Below, one piece after another: positions 8,992 to 18,174 of a stretch of 40,576 nt of DNA. Numbering within the stretch: position 1 is the stretch's first letter; every line of letters starts with the position of its first letter. The notes beneath the pieces were generated by a model. The model was not told where the DNA came from. It ran no database searches and saw only the letters and a list, made by a program, of their open reading frames with translations. This stretch comes from Paraglaciecola mesophila KMM 241. Lineage in GTDB: Bacteria > Pseudomonadota > Gammaproteobacteria > Enterobacterales > Alteromonadaceae. A program made the position numbers and the translations under genes. Location: the NCBI RefSeq assembly GCF_000315015.1, contig NZ_BAEP01000058.1, positions 1 through 40,576 on the forward strand, written 5' to 3'.

Positions 8992-9870
8992 CTATTTATC
9001 TTCAAAAAAGCATTTAGTGAACGCGATGAACGCTTTTAACCTAGCAGATTGATGTATGAGCTGCGGGTGAATTAGATAAATCGCGAATTCCGCATGCAGT
9101 GCATTTTCCAGAATGGGCACTAATACGCCTGAATCTATTTCTTTATCCACCACATATTCAGGCACCAAAATAATACCGTTATCTGCAATCGCATGCTTTT
9201 TAAGAATAAGGTTATCGTTTACTGCTATTGGGCAATTTACGTTTGTTTTTTTGTCTGCAAATTGCCATTCGCTCTTCAGTGATTGACTTAAACAAATATG
9301 CTCAATTAAGTCCTCTATACGCTTAGGTGTGCCATGTTTAGCTAAATATTCAGGGCTTGCACAACAGGTATGGCGGTAATCAAACAGCTTTTTAGCAATC
9401 ATGTTTTGCGGGGGCGTTTTGGTTGCTCTAAAGGCTAAATCAAAATCGTTATGGGAAAGGTCATAGGTGGTGTAGCTGCAATCAACACTGACCGAAATTA
9501 AGAGATAGCACGCCTGAAATTCAGCACATAAATCCAGTATATAACGCTGAGCAAATTGATTGGGTGCAGTGATGCGTAGCACGCCCTCAAGGGCGTCGTT
9601 GTCGTGACGAACTTCACGCTCTAGGGCCAGTAGCGAGCGCTTTATTTGATTCATGCCTGCCAGTAATTGCGCCCCTTCTTCGGTTAGCGACACATGACGC
9701 GTGGAGCGAATAAACAAATGTTTATCCATATCTTGCTCAAGTTTACGAATTTGTTCTGATAAATACCCACGGGATATTGAAAGCACTTGTGCTGCGCGGG
9801 TGAAGCTTAATTGCTTTGCTACTTCGCTGAATAAAATTAAGCGTTCAAACTTTTTATGTTCACGGCTCAT
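8992..9870 (-). CDS. LysR-family transcriptional regulator
   Basis: A 292-residue regulator. The winged helix-turn-helix is at about 8-67 (LSFTRAAQVLSISRGYLSEQ, then LFIRSTRHVSLTEEG), followed by the periplasmic-binding-like effector domain starting near APNQFAQRYI. It is divergent from the aldo/keto reductase gene with 147 nt between the starts, and an ATTGTT-type inverted repeat lies in the gap, so it probably controls the reductase/HbpS-like/amylase set. The effector is unknown. Confidence 0.9.
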   Translation of the reverse strand: MSREHKKFERLILFSEVAKQLSFTRAAQVLSISRGYLSEQIRKLEQDMDKHLFIRSTRHVSLTEEGAQLLAGMNQIKRSLLALEREVRHDNDALEGVLRITAPNQFAQRYILDLCAEFQACYLLISVSVDCSYTTYDLSHNDFDLAFRATKTPPQNMIAKKLFDYRHTCCASPEYLAKHGTPKRIEDLIEHICLSQSLKSEWQFADKKTNVNCPIAVNDNLILKKHAIADNGIILVPEYVVDKEIDSGVLVPILENALHAEFAIYLIHPQLIHQSARLKAFIAFTKCFFEDK

Positions 9871-9914
9871 GGCAAACGATCACACTGGAAAATAATAGCG
9901 ACATTTTAGCGTTG

Positions 9915-9938
9915 CATTGTTCGCTATATCAAACAATG
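9915..9938. promoter_or_regulatory. Probable LysR-type binding site
   Basis: Inverted repeat CATTGTT-N10-AACAATG between the divergent LysR and aldo/keto reductase genes. It has the T-N11-A form common to LysR regulators. Assignment to the adjacent regulator is by position only. Confidence 0.5.
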
Positions 9939-10017
9939 TTTTCACTAACTCCCTCTTTTGCTTTGCCGTTAACTCACTACACTGTGCACAACGACTATAT
10001 TCCCCTAAGAGGCTTTC

Positions 10018-10995
10018 ATGACAAACTCGTCTTCCCCCCTAACTCACTATTTACCCAACGTTAGTTCAATTGTTTATGGCTGCATGGGTCTTGGTGGCAA
10101 TTGGGATGATTCACCCATTACTAACGCATATGTCGAGCAGGCTAATGACTGCGTAAATACCGCATTAGAATCAGGGATTAATTTTTTCGACCACGCGGAT
10201 ATTTACACGCTCGGTAAAGCCGAGCAGGTATTTGGCAAGGTACTTAGTGAACGCCCACAGTTACGTAAAAAAATTTACATTCAATCTAAATGTGGTATCC
10301 GGTTCGCGGATGCCAATGGCCCCAAACGGTATGACCTATCAGCAGATTGGATCGAAGCCTCGGTTGAGAGCAGCTTGCAACGTTTAAACACAGACTATTT
10401 AGACGTACTTATGTTGCACAGACCGGACCCCCTTATGCAACCTGAAGAAATTGCACGGGCGTTTGAAGCCTTAAAGCGTGAAGGCAAAGTACACCATTTT
10501 GCCGTGTCGAACATGCAACACCATCAAATCGCATTTTTGCAACACGCATTGGATGAACCGTTAGTGGCCAATCAAATTGAAGCGAGTTTACTCAAACAAG
10601 ACTGGATTGATGAAGGCGTTTACGCGGGGAACAGTGAAGGGCGCGACATCAATTTTACGTCGGGTACGTTGGAATACTGTCGCCGTCAAAACATACAACT
10701 ACAAAGTTGGGGGAGTTTAGCCCAGGGCTTGTATTCAGGGCGGGATGTAAAGGGTGAATCGGATGCCGTACAACGCACTAGTCTGTTGGTTACAACCCTA
10801 GCTGATGTCTATAGCACAAGCCCTGAAGCAATAGTACTCGCTTGGCTAATGCGCCACCCAGTAAGGATGCAACCTGTTATTGGTACCACAGACTGTGCTC
10901 GGATCGCGGCGTCTTGCCAAGCAATGAATATCCAGCTCAGTCGCGAGCATTGGTACGCCTTGTATGTAAGTGCTAAAGGCCACGAGTTACCGTAA
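10018..10995 (+). CDS. Aldo/keto reductase
   Basis: A NAD(P)H-dependent oxidoreductase of 325 residues with a TIM-barrel fold. The catalytic tetrad is visible as Asp58 and Tyr63 (FDHADIY), Lys91 (QSKCG) and His134 (LHRPD). The form is close to the YdhF-like subgroup (LGxGxxExxFGKVL pattern, 64-75). AGAGG precedes the ATG. It is divergent from a LysR gene and followed 77 nt later by a GlcG/HbpS-like gene. The carbonyl substrate is not identifiable. Confidence 0.88.
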   Translation: MTNSSSPLTHYLPNVSSIVYGCMGLGGNWDDSPITNAYVEQANDCVNTALESGINFFDHADIYTLGKAEQVFGKVLSERPQLRKKIYIQSKCGIRFADANGPKRYDLSADWIEASVESSLQRLNTDYLDVLMLHRPDPLMQPEEIARAFEALKREGKVHHFAVSNMQHHQIAFLQHALDEPLVANQIEASLLKQDWIDEGVYAGNSEGRDINFTSGTLEYCRRQNIQLQSWGSLAQGLYSGRDVKGESDAVQRTSLLVTTLADVYSTSPEAIVLAWLMRHPVRMQPVIGTTDCARIAASCQAMNIQLSREHWYALYVSAKGHELP

Positions 10996-11072
10996 CAAGG
11001 TTGTGCTTAAACATTACCAATTGGCATTCAGCATCAGCAATTAACAGCAAATAAAAACAAAAGAGCGCTTTA

Positions 11073-11498
11073 ATGGATTTAAATACAGCAACAAATATGA
11101 TGCAAGCGGCCATAACATCGGCGCGTGCAAACAATCAACACATCGCGATTTGTGTCACCGATAGTCACGGCGAACTGTTGTGCTTTAGCCGTATGGATGA
11201 TGCCAGCTTGCAAGCGGGTGTTTTGGCGCAAACTAAAGCATATACCGCAGCACGAGAGCGCCAAACTACCCGCCAACTCGCCAAGTGGGCGCAAGAAACC
11301 CACAAAGATATGGGGTATTGGAATGACGCTAAATTTACTGGGATCGCAGGAGGTGTGCCGGTATTTATTGATGCAAAATGTGTGGGGGCAATGGGGGTCA
11401 GCGGTTTGAGCGAATTCGAAGATGAAGCAGTAGGAATAGCGGCAATTGAAAAGTGTGGTTTTGCTATAAAAGTTAAGCTGAAGGAGACCGCAGCATGA
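11073..11498 (+). CDS. GlcG/HbpS-family (DUF336) protein
   Basis: A 141-residue cytoplasmic protein of the GlcG/HbpS family. It shows the family pattern of an N-terminal helix, a strand with VTDSHGELL, an ARxRxT-like helix (AARERQTTRQLA) and the C-terminal GGVPVFIDAKCVGAMGVSG. Some relatives bind haem or cobalamin; others stand beside oxidoreductases with no known role. The last bases overlap the amylase start (ATGA), so translation is probably coupled. Confidence 0.75.
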   Translation: MDLNTATNMMQAAITSARANNQHIAICVTDSHGELLCFSRMDDASLQAGVLAQTKAYTAARERQTTRQLAKWAQETHKDMGYWNDAKFTGIAGGVPVFIDAKCVGAMGVSGLSEFEDEAVGIAAIEKCGFAIKVKLKETAA

Positions 11499-13276
11499 TA
11501 TTGGGCAGAGCATTATTACTAATATTTCTTACTGGCGTTGTCGCCGGTTGTGGCACTGCTGAAAATCAGGATACGCAGCACACAGTAAACAGCGGGAGTA
11601 AGGTCGTTGGCACCGGTACCGCGAACAACAAACTGCCAAACGATAACTATCTGTTACGTGATGTGCGCGACGATGTGTTTTATTTCGTGATGCCAGATAG
11701 GTTTAACAATGCTGACCCAAGCAATGATAATGGTGCTTTAGAGGGCGGTATTTCTGCTGGTGGCTTCGATGCAACGTCAAACCGTGGCTTTCACGGTGGT
11801 GATATGCAAGGTATTGAACAGAAACTTGACTACCTGCAAGGCATGGGCGTGACCGCCATTTGGATGACGCCAATCTTACGCAATAAAGCGGTTCAACGTG
11901 ATGGCGTTGCCCATCATGGTTACTGGATCGTGGATTTCACCGAGATTGACCCACATTTTGGCTCAAATAACGATCTTAAAAGCCTAATTGCTGCGGCACA
12001 CAAAAAAGGCATTAAAGTCTTTTTCGATATTATCACTAATCACACTGCCGACGTGGTGAAGTATGAAGAGTGCCATCACGCCAACGGTGATTTTAAGAAA
12101 GAGAACCACTGCTTGTATAAGTCTTTACAGCAGCTCACCGAGGGAGACGATTACACACCTTTCGTGCCGCTTAACGAACAAACGGTAAAAGTGCCAGGCT
12201 GGCTAAACGATCCGCAATTTTACCATAACCAGGGGGATACTACTTTCAAAGGGGAGAGCTCGTTAAACGGTGATTTCAATGGACTCGATGATTTAGATAC
12301 AGAAAATCCTGAAGTGTTGCAGGGCATGATCGAAATCTACAAAAATTTGATCAAAGAATTCAAACCCGATGGTTTTAGAATTGATACGGTGCGCCATGTG
12401 CGCTTGCCATTTTGGCAAACGTTCAGCCCATCGATAATGGCGTATGCACAAGAGCAGGGCATACCTAATTTTCATATTTTCGGTGAAGTGTATGACCCAG
12501 ACCCAGCGCAATTAAGCCGTTTTACCACTGAAGGTAAACTGCCGTCGGTTTTGGATTTCGGTTTTCAGCAAGCCGCTGCTGACGTGTTTTATCGTAAACA
12601 TCACCCCCAAACTATTGATGCTTTATTCGCTCAAGATGATTTATACACAGATGAGGACAGTCAAGCGGATTTACTGATGACCTTTTTAGGTAATCACGAT
12701 ATGGGTCGCACCGGCTACTTTATCGAGCAAGGCGTACCAAATGCTAGCAACGAAGAAAAACTGAAACGCAGCATTTTGTCTCATGCGTTTATGTATTTAT
12801 CTCGTGGTATACCTGTTGTGTATTACGGGGACGAGCAGGGCTTTACCGGAGACGGTAATGACGTAAACGCCAGACAAGATATGTTCCCTTCTTTGGTTGC
12901 CAGCGACAACGACAATCCATTGTTAGGCAGTAACGCGAGCACTGCAGATAATAACTTTGACCCTTTACATCCTATTTATCAGGCGCTGAGGGACTTAGCA
13001 CAACTAAGGCATCAACATGCAGCATTGCGCCACGGGCAATATGAGAGTCGTTATTTCAGTGATGATTCGATGATGTTTGCCTTTGCTCGGAAATTGCCCC
13101 AAGGCAAAGAGTATTTGGCGGTGTTTAATGCCGGTACTGAAGCCGCTAGCATGAAGTTGTCCGGGCGGTCAGAGCATTATGAAGGTCTTGTTGAAGCGAC
13201 TAGGTTCAACTTAAACAATGACGTAATTAAGGTAACGGTGCCAGCCTTGAGTTTCGCTTTGTATCAAGCTAAATAA
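11495..13276 (+). CDS. Lipoprotein alpha-amylase, GH13 family
   Basis: A predicted surface or periplasmic maltodextrin-hydrolysing enzyme of 593 residues. The signal peptide ends in the lipobox VAGC with Cys19. GH13 conserved regions are present: IITNHTAD (179-186), GFRIDTVRH with nucleophile Asp297, IFGEVYD with acid/base Glu331, and FLGNHDMGR with Asp402. A C-terminal beta domain follows from about 520. The start overlaps the preceding gene by 4 nt. Product specificity (amylase, maltogenic amylase, neopullulanase) cannot be settled from motifs. The stop codon lies at the edge of a MITE-like element. Confidence 0.88.
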   Translation: MILGRALLLIFLTGVVAGCGTAENQDTQHTVNSGSKVVGTGTANNKLPNDNYLLRDVRDDVFYFVMPDRFNNADPSNDNGALEGGISAGGFDATSNRGFHGGDMQGIEQKLDYLQGMGVTAIWMTPILRNKAVQRDGVAHHGYWIVDFTEIDPHFGSNNDLKSLIAAAHKKGIKVFFDIITNHTADVVKYEECHHANGDFKKENHCLYKSLQQLTEGDDYTPFVPLNEQTVKVPGWLNDPQFYHNQGDTTFKGESSLNGDFNGLDDLDTENPEVLQGMIEIYKNLIKEFKPDGFRIDTVRHVRLPFWQTFSPSIMAYAQEQGIPNFHIFGEVYDPDPAQLSRFTTEGKLPSVLDFGFQQAAADVFYRKHHPQTIDALFAQDDLYTDEDSQADLLMTFLGNHDMGRTGYFIEQGVPNASNEEKLKRSILSHAFMYLSRGIPVVYYGDEQGFTGDGNDVNARQDMFPSLVASDNDNPLLGSNASTADNNFDPLHPIYQALRDLAQLRHQHAALRHGQYESRYFSDDSMMFAFARKLPQGKEYLAVFNAGTEAASMKLSGRSEHYEGLVEATRFNLNNDVIKVTVPALSFALYQAK

Positions 13277-13506
13277 CCTGAATACTGGATAAGCCGAGCC
13301 TCTCGATAACGCCCTTTTTGTGCCTAGCTGCGTTGGGTTGTCTAGCAATAACACGTTATTACGTACGCCAATCCGCCTTACTATGCACGAAAAATTTCGT
13401 CACCGAGTAAGCTTTAGAGTAAAACAACTTGGGTGTAAATGCGTAAGCTATTGAATTATAATCTTAAACCCCATTGGAGCGACACTTCTTATCCAGAACT
13501 CAGGTT
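13275..13506. mobile_element. MITE-like element
   Basis: A 232-bp non-coding element with 19-bp terminal inverted repeats, AACCTGAATACTGGATAAG and, at the far end, the reverse complement of AACCTGAGTTCTGGATAAG (17 of 19 identical). TAAATAA occurs at both edges (13270-13276 and 13506-13512), compatible with a target duplication. No transposase is encoded, so it would be moved in trans. It directly abuts the amylase stop codon and fills most of the gap before the NhaC-family gene. Confidence 0.65.
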
Positions 13507-13602
13507 AAATAACGTAATCTACTTTATTTTTATCACAAAAAGCCGCAGACGTTATTGCTCTATCAGTGCATTAATATCTGCGTGTTAGCCTATTTATATG
13601 AC

Positions 13603-14934
13603 TCAGCGTTCTTTCTTAGCGCGCCAAATGAAGCTTAGTAGAGTGACACCTGCAAGAACAAAGCAGTAAAACGAATAGGGAATAACATCTACCGGCGACA
13701 GTGAGAACGTTGCGCCGATAATCAATAACTGCCCGCCGTAAGGAATTAGCCCTTGTACCACACAAGCAAAAATATCAAGCAAGCTGGCGCTGCGCTTGGG
13801 CTCGATACCGCCTTGTTCAGCGAGGGCTTTAGCCGTACTACCGGCGACAATAATCGATACGGTGTTATTGGCAATACATACATTTAACGCGCTGATAAGT
13901 ACCGCGATACCCAACGAGTTACCAATTTTAATTGGTAACGCTAGAGCACGAATGAGCTTGCTGATGGACGCTAGCAAAAAATCGATGCCCCCTTGTTGGC
14001 GCATGAGTTCAGATAATCCGCCGAGCATCAGCGATAAAATCATAATCTCCTGCATTTGGCCAAAACCGGCATACACATCTTGCCCCACAGAAACCAGCTG
14101 GTAATCAGTGATACTCATGCCGATAATTGCGCTAGATAAGATACCAATCACTAGCACTGCGAACACATTAACCCCGGCAACCGCTAACACCAAGATCAGC
14201 ACATAGGGCAGGGCTAGCCAGCCGTTCGTGCCTTGGGGAATATTTGCTTCTCCGGTTTCGCCTAATACGACCAGTAGCACGATGACAATCAGGGCAGCAG
14301 GTAAAGCAAGGTGTAAATTAGCCTTGAATTTATCGCGCATTTCACAGCCTTGTGTGCGCGTTGCGGCGATAGTGGTATCTGAAATAATCGATAGGTTATC
14401 GCCAAATATCGCGCCGCTGACCAATACACCTGCTACTAATGCCGGCTCGATGCCTGTGGCTTGTGCTACACCCAACCCCACTGGGCCAAGGGCTGCAAGT
14501 GTGCCCATGGATGTGCCCATAGCGGTGGCGATAAACCCCGCGATTAAAAACAACCCGGGCAAGATAAATTGGGCTGGAATAATACTCAGGCCTAAGCTTA
14601 CCGTTGCGTCTACTCCACCAGTGGCTTTAGCCACGGCAGAAAAAGCGCCCGCTAATAAATAGATAAAACACATGGTAATAATATTGTTGTGACCCGCCCC
14701 TTCGACGTATCGCGCCATGGTTTGGGTTAGGGTTTCCTTTGACAGCAAAACCGCGAGTATCACCGCAGGCAGTAACGCTGACGGGGAGGGTAACTGATAA
14801 AAAGCATACTCCACGCCTTGCGCTTGATAATAAAAGCCGACACCCAAAAACAGTACTAAGAAGGTAAGCAGCGGCAACAGCGCAAGTTTAGCGGTAGTCG
14901 AATAAGGGTTTAACGAAGGTGAAGGAGCTTGCAT
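13603..14934 (-). CDS. NhaC-family transporter, candidate methionine transporter MetT
   Basis: A 443-residue inner-membrane protein with about 11-12 hydrophobic segments and the NhaC-type Na+/H+ antiporter signature (ATGGVDATVSLGL, MGTSMGTLAALGPVGLG, SGAIFGDNLSIISDTTIAA). Two tandem MetJ boxes lie 12-27 nt upstream of the start codon. Comparative genomics of methionine regulons has described an NhaC-superfamily protein, MetT, under MetJ or S-box control in gammaproteobacteria and others. On that basis methionine uptake is more likely here than simple Na+/H+ exchange. The transport substrate is an inference from regulation. Confidence 0.8.
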   Translation of the reverse strand: MQAPSPSLNPYSTTAKLALLPLLTFLVLFLGVGFYYQAQGVEYAFYQLPSPSALLPAVILAVLLSKETLTQTMARYVEGAGHNNIITMCFIYLLAGAFSAVAKATGGVDATVSLGLSIIPAQFILPGLFLIAGFIATAMGTSMGTLAALGPVGLGVAQATGIEPALVAGVLVSGAIFGDNLSIISDTTIAATRTQGCEMRDKFKANLHLALPAALIVIVLLVVLGETGEANIPQGTNGWLALPYVLILVLAVAGVNVFAVLVIGILSSAIIGMSITDYQLVSVGQDVYAGFGQMQEIMILSLMLGGLSELMRQQGGIDFLLASISKLIRALALPIKIGNSLGIAVLISALNVCIANNTVSIIVAGSTAKALAEQGGIEPKRSASLLDIFACVVQGLIPYGGQLLIIGATFSLSPVDVIPYSFYCFVLAGVTLLSFIWRAKKER

Positions 14935-14945
14935 AATTTTACCAT

Positions 14946-14961
14946 GGACGTTTAGACGTCT
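14946..14961. promoter_or_regulatory. Tandem MetJ boxes
   Basis: AGACGTCT (14954-14961) is a perfect met box, preceded directly by GGACGTTT (six of eight matches). The perfect box is the centre of a 14-bp palindrome TTTAGACGTCTAAA. MetJ binds two or more adjacent 8-bp boxes with S-adenosylmethionine, so methionine repression of the transporter gene is expected. Confidence 0.75.
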
Positions 14962-14964
14962 AAA

Positions 14965-15326
14965 ATACTAACCGTCTGGGGGAAAATAGCAAGTTTAGTT
15001 CGTTATATCTCAATATTTTTCAACATGATCAGGTGCTTGCGTGGATATCAGCATTATATCTGTTTAATTGCTTTGCTTTTTATGTAGCAAATAAAAATTG
15101 TTGAAGAAAAAATTGGCGCATTGTATTTGTTGCTGTAATTGAAATTGAATCTATAAAGTATTGAATTTAGTTGAATAGTCGGCCACGTTGAATTAATCTT
15201 TTATGCCTAAAAAAATTACCAGCTAAGTTGTTGCTGATTGATACCGTTTGCTCACGACAGCAGCATGCCTTAATTAAAATCTATTGCGTTTAGAGTTGTT
15301 GAGTGTAAACAATACGAGGAACAAGG
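14965..15326. other. AT-rich intergenic gap
   Basis: About 360 nt between the divergent transporter and lipoprotein genes. I see no gene, hairpin or convincing repeat; the two promoters presumably lie here. Confidence 0.5.
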
Positions 15327-15866
15327 ATGAAGTTTAGAAATATTCAAATATATACCATGTTATTTGCAACCGCTTTTCTGTTTGGTTGTGCTTCTAAGCC
15401 CGTAGGTGAATCGTTTGTAAAGCAAGATACAGCTGCTGATACCGACAAAGCAAGAGTGTTTATTTATAAAAACAAGCAGTTGTATGGCAGTGCCTTTTCA
15501 TGGTTGATTACGGAAGGTGATACTGAATTAGCTGTTATGTCGACTAATACCTATTTTGTTTTTGATTCAACACCTAAAATGTTGACACTGAAGGCTGATT
15601 TAAGGTCTACCCCAACATATTTTCCCACAAGTCCTTTGGGCGTCGTTATGGATACCATTGGCGCTGCAAACGCGCACGAGACGAATTCGAAAATTAAATT
15701 AGAAGAGCTTCATACTTTTTCGGCATCCCCTGGAACTACGTATTATTTTAGGTTGGAGTTTAAGCACGATGTCGTTAGTTCACCCCAACCCTATTTGGTG
15801 GCAGTTAGTGAAGAAGATGCACTCAAGGAAATGCAAGGCACTCGTTTAGCCTTGTTAGAACATTAA
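15327..15866 (+). CDS. Lipoprotein resembling DUF2846
   Basis: A 179-residue secreted lipoprotein: signal peptide with lipobox LFGC (Cys21), then KARVFIYKNKQLYGSAFSW, a short strand-rich domain ending in TYYFRLEFKHDVV and a C-terminal acidic helix. The KARVFIYR-like start and the TYYFR strand are typical of DUF2846 proteins, whose role is unknown. AGGAACAAGG precedes the ATG. No operon partner is evident. Confidence 0.7.
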   Translation: MKFRNIQIYTMLFATAFLFGCASKPVGESFVKQDTAADTDKARVFIYKNKQLYGSAFSWLITEGDTELAVMSTNTYFVFDSTPKMLTLKADLRSTPTYFPTSPLGVVMDTIGAANAHETNSKIKLEELHTFSASPGTTYYFRLEFKHDVVSSPQPYLVAVSEEDALKEMQGTRLALLEH

Positions 15867-16288
15867 CTAAACGGAATAATTTAACAGATTATCTGCGTAG
15901 GTCTTGGCACGCGCATTCGTGGTTCACGAGTGCATATGTCGATACATGAAATCGCCAAGTATTTTCTATTGCACCTCTAGCGTATTTATCACTCACTGAG
16001 TGATTCATCAATCATCAGATCATCTAAAAGGTTTTCTAACCAAAACGATTTCAAATAACAATGCTTCTCTGCGCTGAAAAATATTTCATGAAGTTACATT
16101 CCATAACACTTTGCGCATCAATGTTAACAGGCGCTTTAAATGGCATGAGGTATTATTCTTGCGTCATATAAATACCTAATTGTTATGTCGAATCTGTGCA
16201 ACTGAAATCAGTGCGCTTCGGTTTTCTCCCTAGCGCTTCTGCCACGACGCGACAACATTACGCCACACATTAATCTATAGGAACGTCC
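15867..16288. other. Intergenic gap with short inverted repeat
   Basis: A 422-nt region without a gene. The only structure seen is a 17-bp inverted repeat ATCACTC-ACT-GAGTGAT at 15988-16004, which may be an operator or chance. Confidence 0.4.
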
Positions 16289-17572
16289 ATGGACGCTTGG
16301 AATCTGATCTGTTTTTTAGGGGCACTGGCTGTCCTTATCGCTTTTACCAATCAATTCGTGCTCAAACTGCAAACAACCATTGCTATCACCACCGGCTCTG
16401 TGGTGATTTCTTTGTTACTAATATTAGCGGTAAAACTGCTGGGGGATAACTCTGCCCAGTCGCTTATCAATGTGGTCAGTGAACTAAATTTTAATCAGAT
16501 TCTGCTTAATGGCATGTTGGGCTTTTTATTATTTGCAGGTGCTATGGAGATTGATTTACGCGCTTTGCGTCGTCAGCGATGGGAAATCACCATACTCGTG
16601 CTGTTTTCTACCGTTGTTTCTACCATCATAGTCGGGTATTTAAGCGCCTTTGTTTTAGCGCAATTTGGTTGGAACGTACCCTTTATTTACTGCTTGTTGT
16701 TCGGTGCGCTAATTAGCCCCACAGATCCCATCGCAGTGCTGGCGATCATTAAGCAAATGCAGGCACCTAAAAACATTTCGATTCAAGTCGAAGGAGAGTC
16801 TTTGTTTAATGACGGGGTAGGCTTGGTTATTTTCTCTACTTTGTTTGCCGTTGCGTTTAGCGGCGTTGAGCCAACTTTTAGCAGCGTGGCTGAGTTGTTC
16901 TTAACAGAAGCGGTGGGGGGGATTGTTTTTGGTTTAGTGCTTGCGGTGATTGCCCATTACTTGATCATAAAAAGTCCAGATATTAACGTTCGCTTATTAG
17001 TCACCTTGGCTATTCCATCTGCGGGTTATGCGCTTGCAATCGCATTGCATGTATCAGGTGCGCTGGCGATGGTGATGTGCGGGATTTTCATCGGCAATGT
17101 CACTCGCTCAAAAGGGGCGTCACTTGCGCGTATTTCTAGTATCCGCTTTATCAAGAACTTCTGGCATGCCACAGATACCTTCCTAAATGCTTTGCTGTTC
17201 TTACTGATCGGCATGCTGATTGTCAGTATGAGCCTGTCTTTAGATGAAATCTTGATTGGTCTTTGTATGATCCCCGCTGTGTTATTCGCGCGTTTTGTCA
17301 GTGTAGGGGCCCCTTACTTGGTCTTTAGGCAGTTTAGGCGCTACGACTTAAACTCCGTGCGTATTCTTACCTGGGGCGGTTTGCGAGGTGGTTTAGCACT
17401 AGCGATGGCGGCGTCTATTCCCAATGACACTATGCTAGGTAATGGTCACAATTTGCATAATTTAATGGTTATCGTGACTTACATAGTGGTTATTTTTTCC
17501 ATCGTGGTACAAGGCTTAACAATTTCCCCCTTAATCAAGAAGAGTATTGCAGCATCTGAGCCTAACACCTAG
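16289..17572 (+). CDS. CPA1-family Na+/H+ antiporter (NhaP type)
   Basis: A 427-residue inner-membrane cation/proton antiporter with about 12 hydrophobic segments. The CPA1 signature is clear: GALISPTDPIAVLAI with the ion-binding Asp in transmembrane segment 5, followed by VEGESLFNDGVGLVIF in segment 6, and RILTWGGLRGGLALAMA in the later half. There is no long cytoplasmic tail, as expected for short bacterial NhaP proteins. It probably handles Na+ and pH stress in seawater. Confidence 0.9.
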   Translation: MDAWNLICFLGALAVLIAFTNQFVLKLQTTIAITTGSVVISLLLILAVKLLGDNSAQSLINVVSELNFNQILLNGMLGFLLFAGAMEIDLRALRRQRWEITILVLFSTVVSTIIVGYLSAFVLAQFGWNVPFIYCLLFGALISPTDPIAVLAIIKQMQAPKNISIQVEGESLFNDGVGLVIFSTLFAVAFSGVEPTFSSVAELFLTEAVGGIVFGLVLAVIAHYLIIKSPDINVRLLVTLAIPSAGYALAIALHVSGALAMVMCGIFIGNVTRSKGASLARISSIRFIKNFWHATDTFLNALLFLLIGMLIVSMSLSLDEILIGLCMIPAVLFARFVSVGAPYLVFRQFRRYDLNSVRILTWGGLRGGLALAMAASIPNDTMLGNGHNLHNLMVIVTYIVVIFSIVVQGLTISPLIKKSIAASEPNT

Positions 17573-17641
17573 GCATCTTGCTCACTTGTGTGTTTCGCAC
17601 TTGATCCTTCAGGCCAAGAAAGGTGAATAAGTCATTAGACT

Positions 17642-17685
17642 AACGTATAGCTTACTCGGTAAATTAACTGAGTAAGCTATACGTT
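17642..17685. terminator. Long hairpin after the antiporter gene
   Basis: A 19-bp stem AACGTATAGCTTACTCGGT/ACTGAGTAAGCTATACGTT with an AAATTA loop, then TTATTT. It probably terminates the antiporter transcript, but the T-run is weak, so it may instead protect or process the RNA. Confidence 0.5.
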
Positions 17686-17719
17686 TATTTGGTCCTATTG
17701 AGTAATGAGGTTTGGTGTT

Positions 17720-18121
17720 ATGTTTCAATTGATTTATGTAAGCGATTTTGCAATGGCGCTTGATGAAAATGATTTGCAAGACATCCTTATCTCAGCCAGG
17801 GCAATCAATAGTGAACAGGGGATAAGCGGTAAGCTTATTACGGTGTCTCGCCACTTTTTTCAAGTGATTGAAGGTGATGAAGCGAAGGTTAATCAGCTAT
17901 ATGCCAAAATAAAGCAAGATACACGGCATGAAAATGTCCGCTTAGTAATGACAAAAAGTACTGGTGTGCGCGAGTTTGGTGACTGGTCTATGGGGTTCTC
18001 AAGTTTACTTGAATCCCAGCAAGCGCAAGATGCGGCTTTTATATTGAGTGATTTTGCTAAGCGCGAAAGCTTTTCACCAGAACATCACAGTGGCATTGGG
18101 TTACTACTCAAGCAGGTATAA
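17720..18121 (+). CDS. Short BLUF-domain blue-light photoreceptor
   Basis: A 133-residue flavin-binding sensor consisting of one BLUF domain and a short C-terminal helix. Key residues are present: Tyr6 (LIYVS), Asn30 (ARAIN) and Gln48 (FFQVIEG), the set that rearranges hydrogen bonds to FAD under blue light, plus Trp89 and Met91 (DWSMGF). I choose the ATG at 17720 rather than 17705 because GAGG lies upstream of it and BLUF proteins normally start two or three residues before this strand. No output domain is attached, so it should act through a partner protein. Light sensing is established for the family, not for this protein. Confidence 0.88.
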   Translation: MFQLIYVSDFAMALDENDLQDILISARAINSEQGISGKLITVSRHFFQVIEGDEAKVNQLYAKIKQDTRHENVRLVMTKSTGVREFGDWSMGFSSLLESQQAQDAAFILSDFAKRESFSPEHHSGIGLLLKQV

Positions 18122-18129
18122 GAAGATGT

Positions 18130-18163
18130 AACCTTGGTCAAAGGATTTGACCAAGGTTTTTTA
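18130..18163. terminator. Bidirectional terminator
   Basis: Perfect stem AACCTTGGTCAAA-GGA-TTTGACCAAGGTT followed by a T-run, between the convergent BLUF and choice-of-anchor genes. Confidence 0.85.
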
Positions 18164-18174
18164 TTCAATACTTT

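Noticed and set aside
14228-14662. 144-residue plus-strand ORF
   Set aside because: Complement of the clearly coding NhaC-family gene.
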